Shown: positions 8,609 to 17,440 of the stretch, one piece after another | Numbering within the stretch: the stretch's first letter is position 1 | Layout: the number at the start of each line of letters is the position of its first letter | Source: Hydrogenophaga sp. | GTDB taxonomy: Bacteria > Pseudomonadota > Gammaproteobacteria > Burkholderiales > Burkholderiaceae_C | Assembly (NCBI RefSeq): GCF_011390835.1 | Contig: NZ_JAABRQ010000007.1 | Location: 1-64,000, forward strand | Direction: 5' to 3' | DNA: 64,000 bases | Made by a program: the position numbers and the translations under genes | The notes under the pieces: generated by a model | Seen by the model: only the letters and a program-made list of their open reading frames with translations | The model's database searches: none | What the model was told of the DNA's origin: nothing

Positions 8609-9211
8609 TCAGCGGACGACCACCTCGGCGCGGCGGTTGCGCGGCTCGACCACCTCGTCGTCGGTGGGCACCGCCGGCTCACGCTCGCCGCGGCCCACGG
8701 CTTCGATCAGCGCCGCGTCGAAGCCGCGCTCGATGAGTAGCGCGCGGATCGCCTGCGCCCGCTCCAGCGACAGCTGGTCGTTGGCTTCGACCGATCCCTG
8801 GCGGTCGGTGTGACCAGTGATCACGATCTCGCCGCCAGCGCGCGCGCGGGCTTGCGTGATCACCTGCGCCAGCTGCGCTTGCGATTGTTCCGTGAGCTGT
8901 GAGGTGCCCGGCTCGAACTGCAGCACGAAGCGCTCCGGCGGCTGGGGCTGCAGCGCTACCAGCCGGGGATAGGCCTCGCGCACGCGGTCGGCTGTGGTGG
9001 TGTCGGTGCTGATGTCGCCGCGGCGGTTCACGTCGGCCACCGCATAGGGCTGGTTGAGCACCTGCTCGCCCTGGGCGGTGCTCACGGCCACCGCGCTGGG
9101 TGCGCCCCCGGCCTGAGGTAGCAGGGTGACGCGGGTGGCGGGAGCGCAGGCGGCCAGCAGGCCGATCGACACGGCGATGATCGCGAGGCAGGATGGTCGG
9201 TTGAGGCGCAT
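8609..9211 (-). CDS. OmpA-family outer-membrane lipoprotein
   Basis: Lipoprotein of 200 residues with lipobox LLAAC (C22). A middle region is followed by an OmpA-like peptidoglycan-binding domain from about residue 90 (FVLQFEPGTSQLT, GHTDRQGS, and a final NRRAEVVVR). It probably tethers the outer membrane to peptidoglycan. It follows the FecR-domain gene by 50 bp and precedes the HugZ-like gene by 4 bp, so envelope structure genes share an operon with cytoplasmic enzymes. Confidence 0.88.
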   Translation of the reverse strand: MRLNRPSCLAIIAVSIGLLAACAPATRVTLLPQAGGAPSAVAVSTAQGEQVLNQPYAVADVNRRGDISTDTTTADRVREAYPRLVALQPQPPERFVLQFEPGTSQLTEQSQAQLAQVITQARARAGGEIVITGHTDRQGSVEANDQLSLERAQAIRALLIERGFDAALIEAVGRGEREPAVPTDDEVVEPRNRRAEVVVR

Positions 9212-9261
9212 GGTCTTCGCTGGCCAACGGGCAACGCCGGCACCAGGGTGGAGGGGATAGG

Positions 9262-9744
9262 TCAGCGCCCGGCCTGGGTTTCGACGATGAAGTCGGTACC
9301 GCGCACACCGACCACCGAGGTGGGGGTCTGCACCTTGAACAGGTCGGGGTTGATGCGAGCCAGCAGGCCGGTAACGACACGCACCGAGCCTTGCAGCAGG
9401 TCCAGCAGGAAGTTGCCCTCCTGGGTTGTGGCATCGAACTGGAACTTGCTCAGGTCCATCGTGGTGTTGGGACCCATGGTGAGCACGGTGCCATCCTTGA
9501 GCGTGATCGTAGCTGAGCCAGTCGCGCCGGTGCTCACGCGCTGGGCCACACCCACACCGGCGCCGGGCGCCACCGCCTGGCGCGCGCCGGCAGGGCCGAC
9601 CCAGGTTTCGCCTTCGACCTGTTTGAACGTGCCGATGCGGGGAGCGTCAGCCACTGGCGCAGCGGGTGTCGTCTGCGCTTGTGCGCTCAACGACGCGAAG
9701 GCGAGGCACAGCATCAGGGGCATCAGGCGGGCAGGCTTGAACAT
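9262..9744 (-). CDS. Secreted FecR-domain protein
   Basis: A 160-residue protein with a signal peptide (about residues 1-24, ending SAQAQ) and a FecR-type beta domain: GETWVGPAG, TGSATITLKDGTVLTMGPNT, then TPTSVVGVRGTDFIVE at the C terminus. It lacks the N-terminal cytoplasmic and transmembrane parts of true FecR anti-sigma regulators, so it is a free periplasmic FecR module of unknown partner. The ATG at 9744 was chosen for the signal peptide. Adjacent to the OmpA lipoprotein gene, which points to an envelope role. Divergent from the MscS gene. Confidence 0.85.
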   Translation of the reverse strand: MFKPARLMPLMLCLAFASLSAQAQTTPAAPVADAPRIGTFKQVEGETWVGPAGARQAVAPGAGVGVAQRVSTGATGSATITLKDGTVLTMGPNTTMDLSKFQFDATTQEGNFLLDLLQGSVRVVTGLLARINPDLFKVQTPTSVVGVRGTDFIVETQAGR

Positions 9745-9937
9745 GGGCGCAACTTTGATCCAGGGACAACGATGGTACCGGAGCCGCACGGACCAGGGCA
9801 ACCGTGGCGGGGAACCTTGATAGCTGGCCTTAGTCGCTCTTGGCGACGGGATCTGAACCAAAGTGAGCGGTGCCCGTCTGGCCCGCCGCCGTTGACCCCG
9901 GCTTATCATGCTCTTTTGCCTTGGAGGAAATCCTGTT

Positions 9938-10753
9938 TTGCCTGAACTGAATACCGAACGCCTCACCGAACTCGCAATCTCCCTGGGTGCACAGATCGCG
10001 CTGGCGCTGGCGGCCCTGCTGATAGGCCTCTGGCTCGCCGGCTGGATCGCCCGTCGGGTGGACAGCCGCATGGAGCAGTTGGGTGTGGAAATCACCCTGC
10101 GCAGCTTCTTGCGCAGCCTGATTGGTCTGGGTCTCAAGGTGATGGTGGTGATCAGTGTGGCCACCATGCTGGGCGTGGCCACCACCTCGTTCATCGCTGT
10201 ACTGGGCGCGGCGGGTCTGGCCATCGGCCTGGCGCTGCAGGGCAGCCTGTCGAATTTTGCCGGCGGCGTGTTGCTCATCCTGTTCAAGCCGTACAAGGTG
10301 GGCGATTTTGTGGAGATGCAGGGCATCAGCGGTTCGGTGGTCTCGATCCAGATCCTCAACACGGTGCTGCGCACACCCGACAACAAGCTGGTTTTTGTAC
10401 CCAACGGGCCGGTGGCCAACGGCAACATCACCAACTTTTCGGCTGAAGACACGCGGCGTGTGGACATGGTGTTCGGTATTAGCTACGGCGGCGACATCGA
10501 CCTGGCCAAGACCACGCTGCGAGAGCTCCTGCATGCCGACTCGCGTGTTTTGCCCGAACCCGCGCCGCTAGTCGTGGTCAGCGAGCTGGCCGACAACTCG
10601 GTCAACCTCACCGTGCGCGCCTGGGCGGCCACCAGCGACTACTGGGGCGTGTACTTCGACATGCAGGAATCGGTGAAGAAGCGTTTTGACGCCGTGGGCC
10701 TGGAGATTCCGTTCCCCCAGCGCGACGTGCACCTGCACACGGTCAGCAGCTGA
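9938..10753 (+). CDS. Small-conductance mechanosensitive channel (MscS family)
   Basis: Pore-forming membrane protein of 271 residues that relieves turgor under osmotic downshock. Three N-terminal transmembrane helices are followed by the TM3 pore signature GAAGLAIGLALQGSLSNFAG and the beta domain with PYKVGDFVEM and VPNG. Length equals minimal MscS. The TTG at 9938 is preferred because GGAGG lies ten bases upstream; an ATG at 9908 lacks a ribosome site. It ends 5-14 bp before dusC. Confidence 0.9.
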   Translation: MPELNTERLTELAISLGAQIALALAALLIGLWLAGWIARRVDSRMEQLGVEITLRSFLRSLIGLGLKVMVVISVATMLGVATTSFIAVLGAAGLAIGLALQGSLSNFAGGVLLILFKPYKVGDFVEMQGISGSVVSIQILNTVLRTPDNKLVFVPNGPVANGNITNFSAEDTRRVDMVFGISYGGDIDLAKTTLRELLHADSRVLPEPAPLVVVSELADNSVNLTVRAWAATSDYWGVYFDMQESVKKRFDAVGLEIPFPQRDVHLHTVSS

Positions 10754-10767
10754 TCCGCTTGCCTTCC

Positions 10768-11772
10768 ATGCTGCTGCTCGCGCCCATGGAGGGCCTGCTC
10801 GACGCCACGCTGCGCGACGTACTTACCCGCACCGGGGGCATCGACCGCTGTGTGAGCGAGTTCATCCGCGTCACCAACACCGTGTTACCCGAGCGCGCCT
10901 TTGTGCGCGTGGTGCCCGAGCTGTTGAACGGCGGGTGCACACGTGCCGGCGTGCCGGTGCGGCCACAGCTGCTGGGCTCCGACCCGGCCTGCCTGGCCGA
11001 CAACGCCGCGCGCCTGGCGATGCTGAATCCACCAGGCATCGACCTCAACTTTGGTTGCCCCGCCAAGACAGTGAACAACAGCCGCGGCGGCGCAGTGCTG
11101 CTGGACGAACCCGAGCTGGTGGGTCGCATCGTGGCGGCGGTGCGGCGCGCCGTGCCACCGCAAGTACCGGTCTCGGCCAAGATGCGCCTGGGGTTCAACG
11201 ACGATGCGCGCGCCGAAGACAATGCGCTGGCCATCGCCGAAGCCGGTGCCAGCGAGCTGGTGGTCCACGCGCGCACCAAGGCCCACGGCTACCGCCCACC
11301 GGCTTACTGGGAGCGCATTGCGCAGCTGCGCGATTGCCTACCTTCTAGCCTGCGCGTGATCGCCAACGGCGAGATTTGGACCGCAGACGACGCGCAGCGC
11401 TGCCGCGAGGTGACCGGCTGCGACGACCTGATGATCGGCCGCGGCATGGTGGCCGACCCGGGCCTGGCGCTGAGCATCCGCGCCCAGGGCTCCGTGAGCT
11501 GGCAACAAATCCTTCCGCTGCTGGCCGATTTCTGGCAACAGGTGGGCCGCCGGGTGGAGCGGCGGCATCGCGCCGGTCGCCTCAAGCAATGGCTTTCTGC
11601 CTTGCGTCGGCGCCATTCCGAGGCGGATCAGGCGTTCGACACCTTGCGCTTGCTACACGAGCCCGAGGCCATCGACGACTGGCTAAGCCAGCAGACCGGA
11701 ACAGCCCAGTCCCGCCCCCTTACACCAGAGCCAGTGGCCTCGCCGCCAGCGGAAATGGCGCCAGCGTGTTAA
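10768..11772 (+). CDS. dusC: tRNA-dihydrouridine(16) synthase DusC
   Basis: FMN-dependent reduction of U16 in tRNA. It begins MLLLAPMEGL as DusC proteins do, with the active-site Cys C97 in NFGCPAKTVNNSRGG, then SAKMRLG, VHARTK and GRGMVADPGL. It has 334 residues, slightly longer than E. coli DusC because of a Pro-rich tail. The ATG at 10768 fits the family start; a TTG at 10759 would add MPS. It directly follows the MscS gene and is probably cotranscribed. Confidence 0.9.
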   Translation: MLLLAPMEGLLDATLRDVLTRTGGIDRCVSEFIRVTNTVLPERAFVRVVPELLNGGCTRAGVPVRPQLLGSDPACLADNAARLAMLNPPGIDLNFGCPAKTVNNSRGGAVLLDEPELVGRIVAAVRRAVPPQVPVSAKMRLGFNDDARAEDNALAIAEAGASELVVHARTKAHGYRPPAYWERIAQLRDCLPSSLRVIANGEIWTADDAQRCREVTGCDDLMIGRGMVADPGLALSIRAQGSVSWQQILPLLADFWQQVGRRVERRHRAGRLKQWLSALRRRHSEADQAFDTLRLLHEPEAIDDWLSQQTGTAQSRPLTPEPVASPPAEMAPAC

Positions 11773-11803
11773 GTTCCGGCCCCGGACTCGAAAACCACCT
11801 TGT

Positions 11804-13360
11804 ATGACGACTATGGAACAACGGCTCGCCGCCGTGACAGGAGAGCGGCTGCGAGGTATGCGGCGCGGCCTTGAGAAGGAGAGCTTGCGCGTCCAGCATG
11901 ACGGCAAGCTGGCGCTCACGCCTCATCCCAAGTCGTTGGGTAGTGCGCTCACCCATCCCCACATCACCACTGACTTCAGCGAATCGCAGCTGGAGCTGAT
12001 CACTGGCGTGCACGACAGCGTGGCCGCCTGCCTGGACGAGCTGGCGGAAGTCCACCAGTTCACCGCCCGTTGCCTGCACACCAGCGACGAGATGATGTGG
12101 GCCTCCAGCATGCCGTGTGGCCTGCCGTCTGACGAGACCATTCCCATCGGCCTGTATGGCTCTTCCAATGTCGGACGCGCCAAGAGCGTGTACCGCATCG
12201 GCCTGGGCCACCGCTACGGCCGGCGCATGCAGACCATCTCGGGCATTCACTACAACTGGTCGCTGCCCGGCGTGGACAACGAAGGCTATTTCGGCCTGAT
12301 CCGCAATTTCCGCCGCCATGCCTTTCTGTTGCTCACGCTGTTCGGTGCCTCTCCGGCGGTGTGTTCCTCGTTTGTCGCCGGACGCCAGCACGAGCTGCAA
12401 CCCCTGGGCAGCAGCGGCTCGCTGTACATGCCGCACGGCACCTCGCTGCGCATGGGGCGCCTGGGCTACCAGAGCGAGGCGCAGGCGTCGCTCGCGGTGA
12501 GCTACAACGGGCTGGAGGGTTATGCTGCCTCGCTGCACGATGCGCTGGCGCGGCCCTGGCCGGCGTACGAGGCCATCGGTGTGCGCAACCCGGGCGGTGA
12601 CTACAACCAGCTGTCCACCAGCCTGCTGCAGATCGAAAACGAGTTTTACGGCACCATCCGGCCCAAGCGCGTGATCTACCCGGGCGAGCGGCCGCTGCAT
12701 GCGCTGCGCGAGCGCGGCGTGGAGTATGTCGAGGTGCGGCTGCTCGACCTCAATCCGTTCGAGTCTGTAGGCATCGATGCGGCCACGCTGCGCTTCATCG
12801 ATGTGTTCCTGCTGCACTGCCTGTTCACCGACAGCGCGCCCGATACGCCCGCGGAGATCGAGGAACTGGCCCACAACCAGCAACAGACCGCTGCCCGCGG
12901 CCGCGAGCCTGGCGTGCGTCTGCAGCGCGACGGTGCCGAGGTGCTGCTGACCGATTGGGGTCTGGCGATCATGGACGAGCTTGCGCCCTTTGCCCGCGCA
13001 CTCGACGAGGCCCACGGCGGTGCGCTGCACGCCGAGGCGGTGGCGCAGGCCCGTGCCCGTTTGCTGGCGCCTGAGACGCTGCCTTCCGCCCGGGTGCTGA
13101 AGGCCATTCGCGACGAGCACGCCAACTCGTTCACCAGCTTTGTGCGCACCTGTTCGGCTCAGACCCAGGATCGGCTGCTGCAGCTGCCCTGGAGCGCCAA
13201 ACAGCAAGCGCGGTACGAGGCGATGGCGCTTCAATCAATTGAAGACCAGCGCAAAATCGAAGATGCCGACACCATGCCGTTTGAGGTTTATCGGCAGGAA
13301 TACACCTCACCGGCGCGCCTGGGGCGCCCGCAGCTGGAGGCGTTGGCCGCGCTGGCCTGA
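11804..13360 (+). CDS. gshA: Glutamate-cysteine ligase (type 1, proteobacterial)
   Basis: First, rate-limiting step of glutathione synthesis: ATP-dependent joining of glutamate and cysteine. The 518 residues match the gamma-proteobacterial GshA family, with GLEKESLRV near the N terminus, TTDFSESQLELIT, SSNVGRAK, SGIHYNWS and NEFYGTIRPKR. The ATG at 11804 lies 31 bp after dusC. The opposite-strand SRPBCC gene converges on it with 16 bp between the stop codons. No gshB is in the window. Confidence 0.95.
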   Translation: MTTMEQRLAAVTGERLRGMRRGLEKESLRVQHDGKLALTPHPKSLGSALTHPHITTDFSESQLELITGVHDSVAACLDELAEVHQFTARCLHTSDEMMWASSMPCGLPSDETIPIGLYGSSNVGRAKSVYRIGLGHRYGRRMQTISGIHYNWSLPGVDNEGYFGLIRNFRRHAFLLLTLFGASPAVCSSFVAGRQHELQPLGSSGSLYMPHGTSLRMGRLGYQSEAQASLAVSYNGLEGYAASLHDALARPWPAYEAIGVRNPGGDYNQLSTSLLQIENEFYGTIRPKRVIYPGERPLHALRERGVEYVEVRLLDLNPFESVGIDAATLRFIDVFLLHCLFTDSAPDTPAEIEELAHNQQQTAARGREPGVRLQRDGAEVLLTDWGLAIMDELAPFARALDEAHGGALHAEAVAQARARLLAPETLPSARVLKAIRDEHANSFTSFVRTCSAQTQDRLLQLPWSAKQQARYEAMALQSIEDQRKIEDADTMPFEVYRQEYTSPARLGRPQLEALAALA

Positions 13361-13376
13361 AGCCAGCTCGCTGGCG

Positions 13377-13847
13377 TCAGACCTCGCCGCCGAAGCGTTT
13401 GATGAGGTTGGCGATGTACTTGTCGACCAGCTTTTCGAATTCGCCTTCGACCACCGGCGCCACGACCATCTTCATCAGGCCCGGCAGCGGTACGTCGATC
13501 TCCCCCTGAATCGCCAGGGTCACGTTGGTCGACTTCTTGTTGTCCACGATCTTCCAGTTGCCCCCGACGAGCGCATTGCCCACACCCTTGACCGGTGTCC
13601 ACTTCACTGTGCCCTTGGCCTTGTCGCTCACGTACTTGCTCGCATAAACGGTCTGGATGTTCACCTGCGAGGTGCCCACCTTCTCCATTTCCCACTTGTA
13701 GACGCCATCGCCCATGTCGGTGAGCTTGTCGACCTTGGGGAAATGGCTGACCGAGGTCGGCACATCCGAGAGTACGTCGAACACCTCGCCGGCCTTCGCC
13801 TTGACGTCGAATTCGTAGCCCAGATCAATCTTCACGGTGATGCTCAT
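13377..13847 (-). CDS. SRPBCC (START/Bet v1-like) family protein
   Basis: A 156-residue single-domain protein with the SRPBCC ligand-binding fold pattern: an N-terminal strand MSITVKIDLGYEFDVKA, a helix with DVLSDVPT, long beta strands and a C-terminal amphipathic helix ending LIKRFGGEV. Related proteins include CoxG-like and polyketide-cyclase-like members; the ligand is unknown. It is a single gene divergent from ylqF across 156 bp, which presumably carries both promoters. Confidence 0.75.
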   Translation of the reverse strand: MSITVKIDLGYEFDVKAKAGEVFDVLSDVPTSVSHFPKVDKLTDMGDGVYKWEMEKVGTSQVNIQTVYASKYVSDKAKGTVKWTPVKGVGNALVGGNWKIVDNKKSTNVTLAIQGEIDVPLPGLMKMVVAPVVEGEFEKLVDKYIANLIKRFGGEV

Positions 13848-14003
13848 GTGTCGCCTCTTGTGGGTGGGTGGGATGGAAATTCATTTTGGCATGGCACCCA
13901 GCCTCGCCAGACGCGGGCGAACCCGAAGGTGCTAGGGAGGGTGTTCAAAACTCCCCAACCGGTCGCGGCACAATGTGCAAAGCTGTCCAAGAGAACGTCG
14001 TCC

Positions 14004-14984
14004 ATGAGCATCCAGTGGTTTCCCGGTCACATGCACCTCACCCGCAAGGCGATTGCCGAGCGGGTCAAAGCGATCGACGTGGTGGTCGAAATGCTCGACG
14101 CGCGCCTGCCCGGCTCCAGCGCCAACCCGCTCATGGCCGAGCTCACCAGCAGCCGGCCCACGCTCAAGGTGCTCAACAAGCAGGACATGGCCGACCCCGA
14201 GCGCACCGCGCTCTGGCTGGCGCACTACAACGCCCAGCCGCAGACCCGTGCACTGGGACTGGACGCCAGCCACACCGCGCCGGCGCGGGCCCTGATCGAC
14301 GCCTGCTTCGAGCTGGCGCCCCTGCGCGGCGGCATGGTCAAGCCGATGCGGGTGCTGATCTGCGGCATCCCCAACGTGGGCAAGTCCACGCTGATCAACA
14401 CACTCAAGGGCAAGCGAGCGGCGAAGACGGGCGACGAGGCGGGCGTCACACGCAGCGAGTCGCGCATCGCCCTGGCCGATGACTTTTACCTCTATGACAC
14501 CCCGGGCATGCTTTGGCCGCGCATCGTCGTGCCCGAGAGCGGCTTCAACCTGGCTGCCAGCGGCGCGGTGGGGCGCAACGCTTACGACGACAAGGAGGTG
14601 GCCTGGGAGTTGCTGGCCAAGCTCAAGACCGACTACCCCCGATTGCTGGATGCCCGGTACCAGCTCGGTCTTTCAAGCGAAGCCGTCGCCGCTGCTGCAG
14701 AGGAAGACCTGCTTGATGCCATCGGCAGGCAGCGGGGGGCGCTGGCCGCGGGTGGCAAGGTTAACGGCCAGAAAGCCGCCGAGCTTCTGATCGCCGACTT
14801 CCGGGCGCTGCACATTGGCCGCATCACGCTGGAGACGCCCGCGCAGTTTGATACCTGGTTGCGGGCTGGCCTGGCCGCGGACCGCGAAAGCGATGCGCGC
14901 AAGCACGGTCTGCGCGAAAAAGGACACATCAAACCGGCCAAAAAAACCTCGGCCGCCCCCACCCCCAAGCGTGCCGCGCGCTGA
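14004..14984 (+). CDS. ylqF: Ribosome biogenesis GTPase YlqF/RbgA
   Basis: Circularly permuted GTPase needed for late large-subunit assembly. It starts MSIQWFPGHMHLTRKAI (family-typical), with G4 NKQD first, then G1 GIPNVGKST, then G3 DTPG, the permuted order that defines the family. It has 326 residues with a Lys/Ala/Pro-rich basic tail after residue 310. The frame is open far upstream, but homology starts at the ATG at 14004. It is followed 21 bp later by the AhpD-like gene. Confidence 0.93.
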   Translation: MSIQWFPGHMHLTRKAIAERVKAIDVVVEMLDARLPGSSANPLMAELTSSRPTLKVLNKQDMADPERTALWLAHYNAQPQTRALGLDASHTAPARALIDACFELAPLRGGMVKPMRVLICGIPNVGKSTLINTLKGKRAAKTGDEAGVTRSESRIALADDFYLYDTPGMLWPRIVVPESGFNLAASGAVGRNAYDDKEVAWELLAKLKTDYPRLLDARYQLGLSSEAVAAAAEEDLLDAIGRQRGALAAGGKVNGQKAAELLIADFRALHIGRITLETPAQFDTWLRAGLAADRESDARKHGLREKGHIKPAKKTSAAPTPKRAAR

Positions 14985-15005
14985 TCACCTCATGGGAGCA
15001 AACAC

Positions 15006-15407
15006 ATGACCACCATCGCACCCACAGCCGATCCCGAATCCGATCCCCGGGTGAAGGCCGTGTTTGACGACATCCGCGCCACGCGCCAGACCGACTTCAT
15101 CAACAACCTCTGGCGTTACCTGGCGTTCGACGCGAGCTTGTTGGAGACGACCTGGGCCGAGGTCAAGCGCGTCATGGCCACGCCTTCCAGTTTGGACCCC
15201 CTGACCAAGGAAATGGTCTACATCACCGCGTCCATCATCAATGGCTGCAGCTACTGCGTGCACTCGCACACCGCCGCAGCCGCCGCCAAAGGCATGACCC
15301 CTGAGCAGCATGCAGAGCTGCTGTCCATCGTCATGCTGGCGGCCAAGACCAACCAGCTCGCCACCGGTTTGCAGGTGCCGCTGGACCCGGTGTTCGACCG
15401 GGGCTGA
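15006..15407 (+). CDS. AhpD/carboxymuconolactone decarboxylase-like protein
   Basis: Small all-helical alkylhydroperoxidase-D-like protein of 133 residues with the redox motif CSYCVHSH (C81, C84, H88). This motif suggests peroxidase or thiol-redox chemistry rather than decarboxylation. It follows ylqF by 21 bp, probably in one transcript, and an FNR-like box lies downstream before the next gene. Family call is firm; physiological substrate unknown. Confidence 0.85.
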   Translation: MTTIAPTADPESDPRVKAVFDDIRATRQTDFINNLWRYLAFDASLLETTWAEVKRVMATPSSLDPLTKEMVYITASIINGCSYCVHSHTAAAAAKGMTPEQHAELLSIVMLAAKTNQLATGLQVPLDPVFDRG

Positions 15408-15420
15408 TCGCCAGACGGTC

Positions 15421-15434
15421 TTGACGCGCATCAA
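15421..15434. promoter_or_regulatory. FNR/Anr-like box
   Basis: TTGACGCGCATCAA matches the FNR/Anr consensus TTGAT-N4-ATCAA at nine of ten defined positions. It is centred about 64 bp before the flavodoxin-fold oxidoreductase ATG (15492). No clear -10 element is visible at the ideal distance, so oxygen-dependent control is a suggestion. Confidence 0.4.
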
Positions 15435-15491
15435 GGCACATCGGCTGGAGCGGTGAGAGCATGAAGAATTCTGCGCTTCGGAGGATTTGAA

Positions 15492-16085
15492 ATGACCGAC
15501 ACCCGCCGTATCCTGCTCATCGAAGGCCACCCCGACACGGTAAGCCAGCACCTCAATCGAACCCTGGTCGACGCCTACGCCGAAGGGGCTCACGCTGCCG
15601 GGCACGCGGTGCGCCGCCTGCGTGTGGGGGCGCTCGACTTTCCGGTGTTGCGAACTGCGCAGGCCTGGAACCACGAGCCTGTGCCACCCGCGCTCAAACC
15701 GGCGCAGGATGACATCGCCTGGGCGCAACATGTGGTGATCTTTTTCCCGCTCTGGTTGGGTGACATGCCCGCGCTGCTCAAGGCCTTTTTGGAGCAGGTG
15801 GCGCGGCCTGGATTTGCGGTGGGCCCGGAGGGCGCCAAGCCCTTTGGCCACAAGCCGCTGTCGGGCCGCTCGGCGCGGGTGGTGGTGACCATGGGCATGC
15901 CGGCGCTGGCCTACCGCTGGTTCTACCGTGCGCACAGTGTCAAATCGTTGGAGCGCAACATCCTGGGTTTTGTGGGCTTTGCGCCGGTCAACGAAACGCT
16001 GATCGGGATGGTCGATCAGCTCGGCGAAAAAGGCGTGGCCAAATGGAAGGCCCGGCTGCGCAAGCTCGGTCGAGACGGGGCTTGA
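15492..16085 (+). CDS. Flavodoxin-fold NAD(P)H-dependent oxidoreductase (KefF/MdaB-like)
   Basis: A 197-residue FMN/FAD quinone-reductase-type protein: ILLIEGHPD at the start, the central HVVIFFPLWLGDMPALLKAFLEQV segment and GKPLSGRSARVVVTMG-like loop. The family reduces quinones or activates potassium efflux systems; no Kef channel is adjacent. The ATG at 15492 has a GGAGG site eight bases upstream. It may be controlled by the FNR-like box just ahead. Convergent with the FG-GAP gene. Confidence 0.82.
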   Translation: MTDTRRILLIEGHPDTVSQHLNRTLVDAYAEGAHAAGHAVRRLRVGALDFPVLRTAQAWNHEPVPPALKPAQDDIAWAQHVVIFFPLWLGDMPALLKAFLEQVARPGFAVGPEGAKPFGHKPLSGRSARVVVTMGMPALAYRWFYRAHSVKSLERNILGFVGFAPVNETLIGMVDQLGEKGVAKWKARLRKLGRDGA

Positions 16086-16091
16086 GCGCAT

Positions 16092-17066
16092 TCAGTGGGT
16101 CAGCGTGATGCGCAGCGCTCGGCCGTCTGACAATGTGGCGCAGGCGCCTTGGGGCAGTGGCGCGAGCCGTTCGATGAGGCTGGGTAGGGGTTTCAGGTCG
16201 GCCAGTTCGGTCCACTGACCCGGCGCGTCCCAGCGCAGCGCGTGCAGCGCGCGGCGGGTCATGTCGGGCAGCACGATGGTGGGGCGCTGGTCGGGCTGCA
16301 TCACGATCACCGCCAGGTCTTGCTCCAGAGCGCCCATGCGGTGGTTGGACACATCGAGCATGCGCGCAAAGGGCACCAGGGCCGGTGGTCGGAAGTGCAG
16401 CAGTTGCAGCACACCGCCGATGTGAGGCGTGGTCACGGTGGCGAGGTCGAGCTGGCCGTCGCCATCGAAGTCGGCTACGCCCACCGGGTTGAGCCACCGA
16501 AAGGTGGAGCCGGCGGAAGGACCTCGTGCGCGCTCGACCAGCCGGGGCTGGTCTTGGGTTCGGTCTAGACCCAGCACCACCAGCGAAGCGCCGCGCAAGG
16601 CGTCGGCTTCGATCAGCAGGATTTCCTCGCGCCCGTCGCGGTCCAGATCCACGATGCGCGGCACCCTGTCCTCATAAACCCTGTTCAGCGGCAGCACCAG
16701 CTCGACGATATGCCAGGCGCCGCTGCTGGATGTCACCTGGGCGTGCACGCTGCCCGCGTGCACCGGCGAGCCCAGTGCACCATGCGGGTAGCGCCGGGTG
16801 GGGGACCCGAGCCAGACCCAGGCCAGATCGTGCTTCCCGGCCACCGCCTGGCTGTCGGGGATGCGCTGCTGCGCTTCAGCGGGCAGGGGCTGTGTGCGGT
16901 GGGCGAGGCGCTCGATGGGGAGACAGGACTGGGCCCGAGGGGCCACAGTCAAGCCCATGGCGGTTGCGGCCAGGGGCTGCAGGCTCAGGCAGATGAGCAG
17001 GGCAACCAAGGCGGGCTTGCCCCAGGAGGCGAAAAGGGGAAGGTACTGGAAACGGAGCATGACCAT
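16092..17066 (-). CDS. Exported FG-GAP/VCBS repeat protein
   Basis: A 324-residue protein with an N-terminal hydrophobic signal segment (about residues 15-37) and at least two calcium-binding FG-GAP-type loops, DLDRDGREEILLIE and DFDGDGQLDLATV, implying a beta-propeller-like periplasmic or surface protein. Function unknown. ATGs at 17066 and 17060 are equally plausible. The gene converges with the oxidoreductase (6 bp between stops) and is separated from the DUF427 gene by 82 bp containing a short CAGGCGC direct repeat. Confidence 0.7.
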   Translation of the reverse strand: MVMLRFQYLPLFASWGKPALVALLICLSLQPLAATAMGLTVAPRAQSCLPIERLAHRTQPLPAEAQQRIPDSQAVAGKHDLAWVWLGSPTRRYPHGALGSPVHAGSVHAQVTSSSGAWHIVELVLPLNRVYEDRVPRIVDLDRDGREEILLIEADALRGASLVVLGLDRTQDQPRLVERARGPSAGSTFRWLNPVGVADFDGDGQLDLATVTTPHIGGVLQLLHFRPPALVPFARMLDVSNHRMGALEQDLAVIVMQPDQRPTIVLPDMTRRALHALRWDAPGQWTELADLKPLPSLIERLAPLPQGACATLSDGRALRITLTH

Positions 17067-17148
17067 CGGTCGCGCATCCCGGTCGGGTCTTACACCATGT
17101 CCAGCGGCAACGGCGCTGCCAGGCGCCAGCAGGCGCCAGCGCAGGCCC

Positions 17149-17430
17149 TCAGGCAGCGACTTTCACGCCTTTCCAGAACGCCACGCGTCCACGGATGTTT
17201 TCCGCTTCGGGCTTGGGCTCGGGGTAGTACCAGGCGGCGTCGGGGTTGAGCTCACCCTTGACCAGCAGCGAGTGGTAGTGCGCCTGGCCCTTCCAGGGGC
17301 AACTGGTGCGGTGGTTGCTGAAGGTCACGTATTCCCGCTTGAGCGAGCTCTCCGGAAAGTAGTGATTGCCCTCAACCAGCACCGTGTCGTCACTTTCAGC
17401 TACGACTACACCGTTCCAGGTCGCCTTCAT
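17149..17430 (-). CDS. DUF427 domain-containing protein
   Basis: Single-domain 93-residue protein with all DUF427 landmarks: MKATWNGVVVAESDDT, EGNHYFPESSL, then TSCPWKGQAHYHSL and AAWYYPEP. The domain is common in actinobacteria and proteobacteria and has no proven function. It begins 10 bp after the stop of a small basic protein gene, with GAGG upstream of the ATG, so the two are probably cotranscribed. Confidence 0.88.
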   Translation of the reverse strand: MKATWNGVVVAESDDTVLVEGNHYFPESSLKREYVTFSNHRTSCPWKGQAHYHSLLVKGELNPDAAWYYPEPKPEAENIRGRVAFWKGVKVAA

Positions 17431-17440
17431 GCGGCTTGCC

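Noticed and set aside
13362..13375. GCCAGC-TC-GCTGGC inverted repeat between gshA and the SRPBCC gene
   Set aside because: Loop of two bases is too small and no T run follows. I do not call it a terminator.
13140..14003. N-terminal extension of YlqF back to 13140
   Set aside because: It overlaps gshA and the SRPBCC gene in another frame and has no similarity to the GTPase. YlqF begins at MSIQWFPGH.
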